64,000 bases of DNA, from positions 80,600,983 to 80,664,982 of the forward strand of contig NC_080042.1 of NCBI RefSeq assembly GCF_012489685.1. Direction: 5' to 3'. Positions 61,706 to 64,000 of the stretch are shown here, one piece after another (the stretch's first letter is position 1; each line of letters starts with the position of its first letter). The stretch comes from Lotus japonicus. Taxonomy: Eukaryota > Streptophyta > Magnoliopsida > Fabales > Fabaceae. The notes beneath the pieces were generated by a model. It worked only from the letters and a program-made list of their open reading frames with translations. It ran no database searches and was not told the DNA's origin. Both the position numbers and the translations under genes were made by a program.

Positions 61706-61919
61706 TTATAGGAAAACGAATTTCCAATGAACAAAGAAGCATTTATTCTCCTCTGTCCCATACCTTTCACTTGGGACGAGTGACAACCCAACTTTTTCAA
61801 TCAACCCCGTTTTTTAAGTACCCCTTATATTTTTTTTTATCGGCAATGATGTATATATATATATATGAGCAGTGCTATTTGGTACGAAGGTGTAAGGCAC
61901 AAGAGTGCACTAGGAGCAA

Positions 61920-62110
61920 TTAGTGGTGGTTTAAAACCGTCACTAACTTGCGGTGCCAGGAAAAAATTCAAATTTAATGCATTTCTGGCAGTTTAAAACC
62001 GCCACTAAAATGTGGTGCTTTAATAACCATATACGTTACACATTTCTAGCGGTTTGAAACCGCCAGTTTGAAACCGCCAGAAACTGCCTCGTGCTTGGTG
62101 CACGAGACCC
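61920..62110. repeat. Clustered palindromic GGTTT-AAACCGCC motifs
   Basis: Successive palindromes: ggtggtttaaaaccgtcact, ggcagtttaaaaccgccact, agcggtttgaaaccgccag and cagtttgaaaccgccag, followed by ctcgtgcttggtgcacgag, itself palindromic. Each could form a short hairpin. Unit 1 lacks this stretch. Probably part of an unclassified DNA transposon. Confidence 0.6.
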
Positions 62111-62731
62111 CACCTCGTGCTCCACAACATTTTTCTATATATATTGAATGGAAGTACCTCTTATACTTCATTTCAATATATATTTCATTGCCTATTAAAA
62201 AAATCGCATTTTTCTTCCTTAAACTCTTTTCTTATTTTTGTATTTGACTCACAAAGTCACAATTAATTTTTGTTTTATCCTGAGTAAGGCTTACTCTTTC
62301 ATGCCCTTTCTCAAGATAAATTTAAATTTAAATTTTAACATGAGAAATTTTAAAGTGTTAAAATTAGTTATAATTATAAAAAATTATTAACTACTAATAA
62401 ATAAGTGAACAGAACCTTATCCCGGAATCCACGCGGTTTTTACTCCCAGAGAGAAAGAACCATACCCAGGTATTTACTTGCAAGAAAACGTAACCTACTA
62501 TAAATGTGTTGGAAGTAGTTGATATAATTGATATCCTTGGTTATGTGTATATTATTCACGCAGTGTCCAAAACAAGGTGTTTGCTTCCCAGACAAGGATT
62601 TTTTTTACACATTGCTACTAGTTGTATTGGTCTGTTATGCACACTACATTTCTTTTCAAAGGAGGGGAATGTAATTTTAATCTTAATGTTATAACTCTTG
62701 TACTATACTGGAGTAGCTGTGACATTTATGG

Positions 62732-63098
62732 GTTTTTTTTTTGAAAATAGACTTCATTCAATTAAGAAGAAACGCGGAGATAAAAACATCGTGTTCTGGA
62801 TGATAGAGGAAACCTCCAAATGAGCATCTTCAATCCAAACCCTAGTACCCAAACGAAAAGCTAACTTAGCTAACGCGTCAGGGCCAATATTGTCAGTTCG
62901 ACGCACAAAACCAAAATCAAAAACATCAAAATGACAAAGCATTAAACGACATTCCTTAACAACCGTCTCCAAGTATAAAATGCCACTTTCCCTACGACGC
63001 CAGTGATTATGAAGCACCAAGCAATCAGTCTCCACATGGATACGGCGGAAACCCAGCTCCTCAAAATTTATGGCTTTGCCTTCGATGGGCCTTGGGTT
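62732..63098 (-). mobile_element. 5'-truncated LINE 3' end encoding RNase H
   Basis: Flanked by a perfect 12-bp duplication tgacatttatgg (62720-62731 and 63099-63110), with a poly-A tail that appears as poly-T at the left edge. The minus frame reads an RNase H-like C-terminus: VETDCLVLHNHWRRRESG, and the final acidic-site block RRTDNIGPDALAKLAF. Unit 1 holds the undisturbed site at 59919-59930. This family carries RNase H, unlike the LINE at 57824. Confidence 0.9.
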
Positions 63099-63110
63099 TG
63101 ACATTTATGG

Positions 63111-63483
63111 ATATTGATTGCGTAGGATTCACCGACTCCTCAAAGTCAATCAAAATGCGTATATATAATGCATGCTATAATTGCTTACTTCGCAAACAGG
63201 TCATTACCAGCTACAATTTTTAATTCAGTGGTCCATCAAAAGTGGACTGTGGACTTGTACCTGCAATAATTTTGATGGTAACAGACCAAACTCGGATGTG
63301 TTTATATTTCTGTTAGCGCATATTTTAAAATAGTTTGAACGTGTTTTTATTTTACTAATTTGAATGTAAATACAAACACAACTCAGTTGTCCCGGTGCTA
63401 CGCTTCTTTTTTATTGGTTAACGTTTACAATTTTAAGAAGAAAGTTATACAACAAATTACAACCGTTTACATTTTACAAGTCA
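63111..63483. other. Beta-xylosidase 3' flank
   Basis: Unit 2 spacer and 3' untranslated region. No other feature recognised. Confidence 0.5.
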
Positions 63484-64000
63484 TCAAAAAATTTCAATCG
63501 AGACAGTGTGCTCCACATCCCCTACGCTCAAAACATGATTGCCCAAGGGAAATACCCTTTTTCCTTGCTCATCTGCAAAGCTCAAGTGTTCACAAGGATC
63601 CACCAAAATGCTTGTTTCAATAGATTTACTGGAAACAGTATGCACACGACTGAATCCAACAAGCTGGGTTTGTGGAGAGCCTTCTACAACTTTTGGCCAT
63701 TTAGAAAACAACATCACAACATGGCTTCCATCTAAATCACCAAGGTTTGTCACAGAAATGTGCACTGGGAAGCTCAAAGAGTTGCAACTTAGCAACTCAT
63801 CAACTTGAACATAATCAACTCCATAAACCTCTTTCTCTGCCTGATCTGATAAACTTTTTCTAAGACTACCTTTCGTGATTCTAGACAAACTAACTTTACT
63901 TGGAGCAGATAAGAACTTGTATGAGAAACCACTATAACTTAAGCCATGCCCAAATCCATACACTCTACTTCCGGTGTAAAATCGGTAGGTCCTTCCTGGA
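63484..64000 (-). CDS. Beta-xylosidase / alpha-arabinofuranosidase (GH3), C-terminal part, gene runs off window
   Basis: Cell-wall glycosidase that releases xylose or arabinose from hemicellulose. Only the last 171 or so residues lie in the window; the catalytic (beta/alpha)8 and sandwich domains are to the right. The frame enters at 64000 as PGRTYRFYTGSRVYGFGHGLSYS, the conserved start of the GH3 fibronectin-III-like domain, continues with VHISVTNLGDLDGSHVVMLF and WPKVVEGSPQTQLVGFSRVH, and ends VSIEIF at the TGA in 63484-63486. No introns in this part. A truncated duplicate is at 60390-60688. Exact BXL number not assigned. Confidence 0.9.
   Translation of the reverse strand, partial: PGRTYRFYTGSRVYGFGHGLSYSGFSYKFLSAPSKVSLSRITKGSLRKSLSDQAEKEVYGVDYVQVDELLSCNSLSFPVHISVTNLGDLDGSHVVMLFSKWPKVVEGSPQTQLVGFSRVHTVSSKSIETSILVDPCEHLSFADEQGKRVFPLGNHVLSVGDVEHTVSIEIF

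Larger units (their letters stand above)
60686..63950. repeat. Tandem duplication unit 2 (intact CYSTM and beta-xylosidase 3' end)
   Basis: Corresponds to unit 1 (53098-60685) with fewer insertions: it lacks all three MULE/MITE and LINE insertions of unit 1 but has its own LINE fragment (62732-63098) and about 105 bp extra near 62516-62620. Spacer homology is clear, for example ttcaaaggaggggaa and gtaggattcaccractcctc in both units. Confidence 0.85.

Noticed and set aside
1..64000. tRNA, rRNA, CRISPR or viral insertions
   Set aside because: None seen by eye on either strand; no coat, movement or gag-like text and no spaced direct repeats of the CRISPR type.

Overview
The window is plant nuclear DNA. 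Genes are intron-rich with GT-AG borders (one GC-AG exception), intergenic DNA is AT-rich, and LINE, Mutator-like (MULE), Helitron and MITE insertions are common. The species is almost certainly the model legume Lotus japonicus. The 15 exons I could splice at 12074-17548 (minus) give exactly 923 codons, and GDPC at 384-387, K622, D720 and D738 fall at the positions I remember for LjSYMRK. The species call rests on recall of that protein; the gene structures are read from the sequence.

Layout. 21-6889 (+): 17-exon M3 metallopeptidase (organellar oligopeptidase A type). 8397-8733 (+): two-exon BRICK1, a SCAR/WAVE subunit. 8.7-12.1 kb: gene-free, with an old tandem duplication. 12074-17548 (-): SYMRK, the common-symbiosis receptor kinase. 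17.5-22.7 kb: gene-free. 22682-26749 (-): half-size ABCG transporter, best called STR2, with a 1.0-kb MULE in its second intron. 28.3-38.9 kb: two or more Helitron-like elements in minus orientation, carrying captured exons of an RPS25 gene and an RGGA-type RNA-binding protein gene. 39071-42497 (+): chloroplast protein of the At4g37920 type. 43926-50241 (+): GRDP/DUF1399 protein with a Cys-Gly tail. 50788-52715 (+): divergent cytosolic prolyl-tRNA synthetase. 53.1-64.0 kb: tandem duplication of a CYSTM gene plus the 3' part of a beta-xylosidase gene. The first copy has decayed under MULE, LINE and MITE insertions; the second copy holds an intact 64-aa CYSTM gene and the 3' end of the beta-xylosidase gene, which runs off the window.

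How it fits together. SYMRK and STR2 lie on the same strand about 5 kb apart. SYMRK acts at entry of arbuscular mycorrhiza and rhizobia; STR2 works with STR at the periarbuscular membrane for lipid delivery. From memory, DMI2/NORK and STR2 are also neighbours in Medicago truncatula. The other genes are housekeeping or developmental. No wholly new system is evident. The best unusual material is the Helitron capture cluster, the tandem duplication whose two copies serve as empty sites for each other's insertions, the ProRS with substitutions at conserved positions, and the GC-AG intron in SYMRK.
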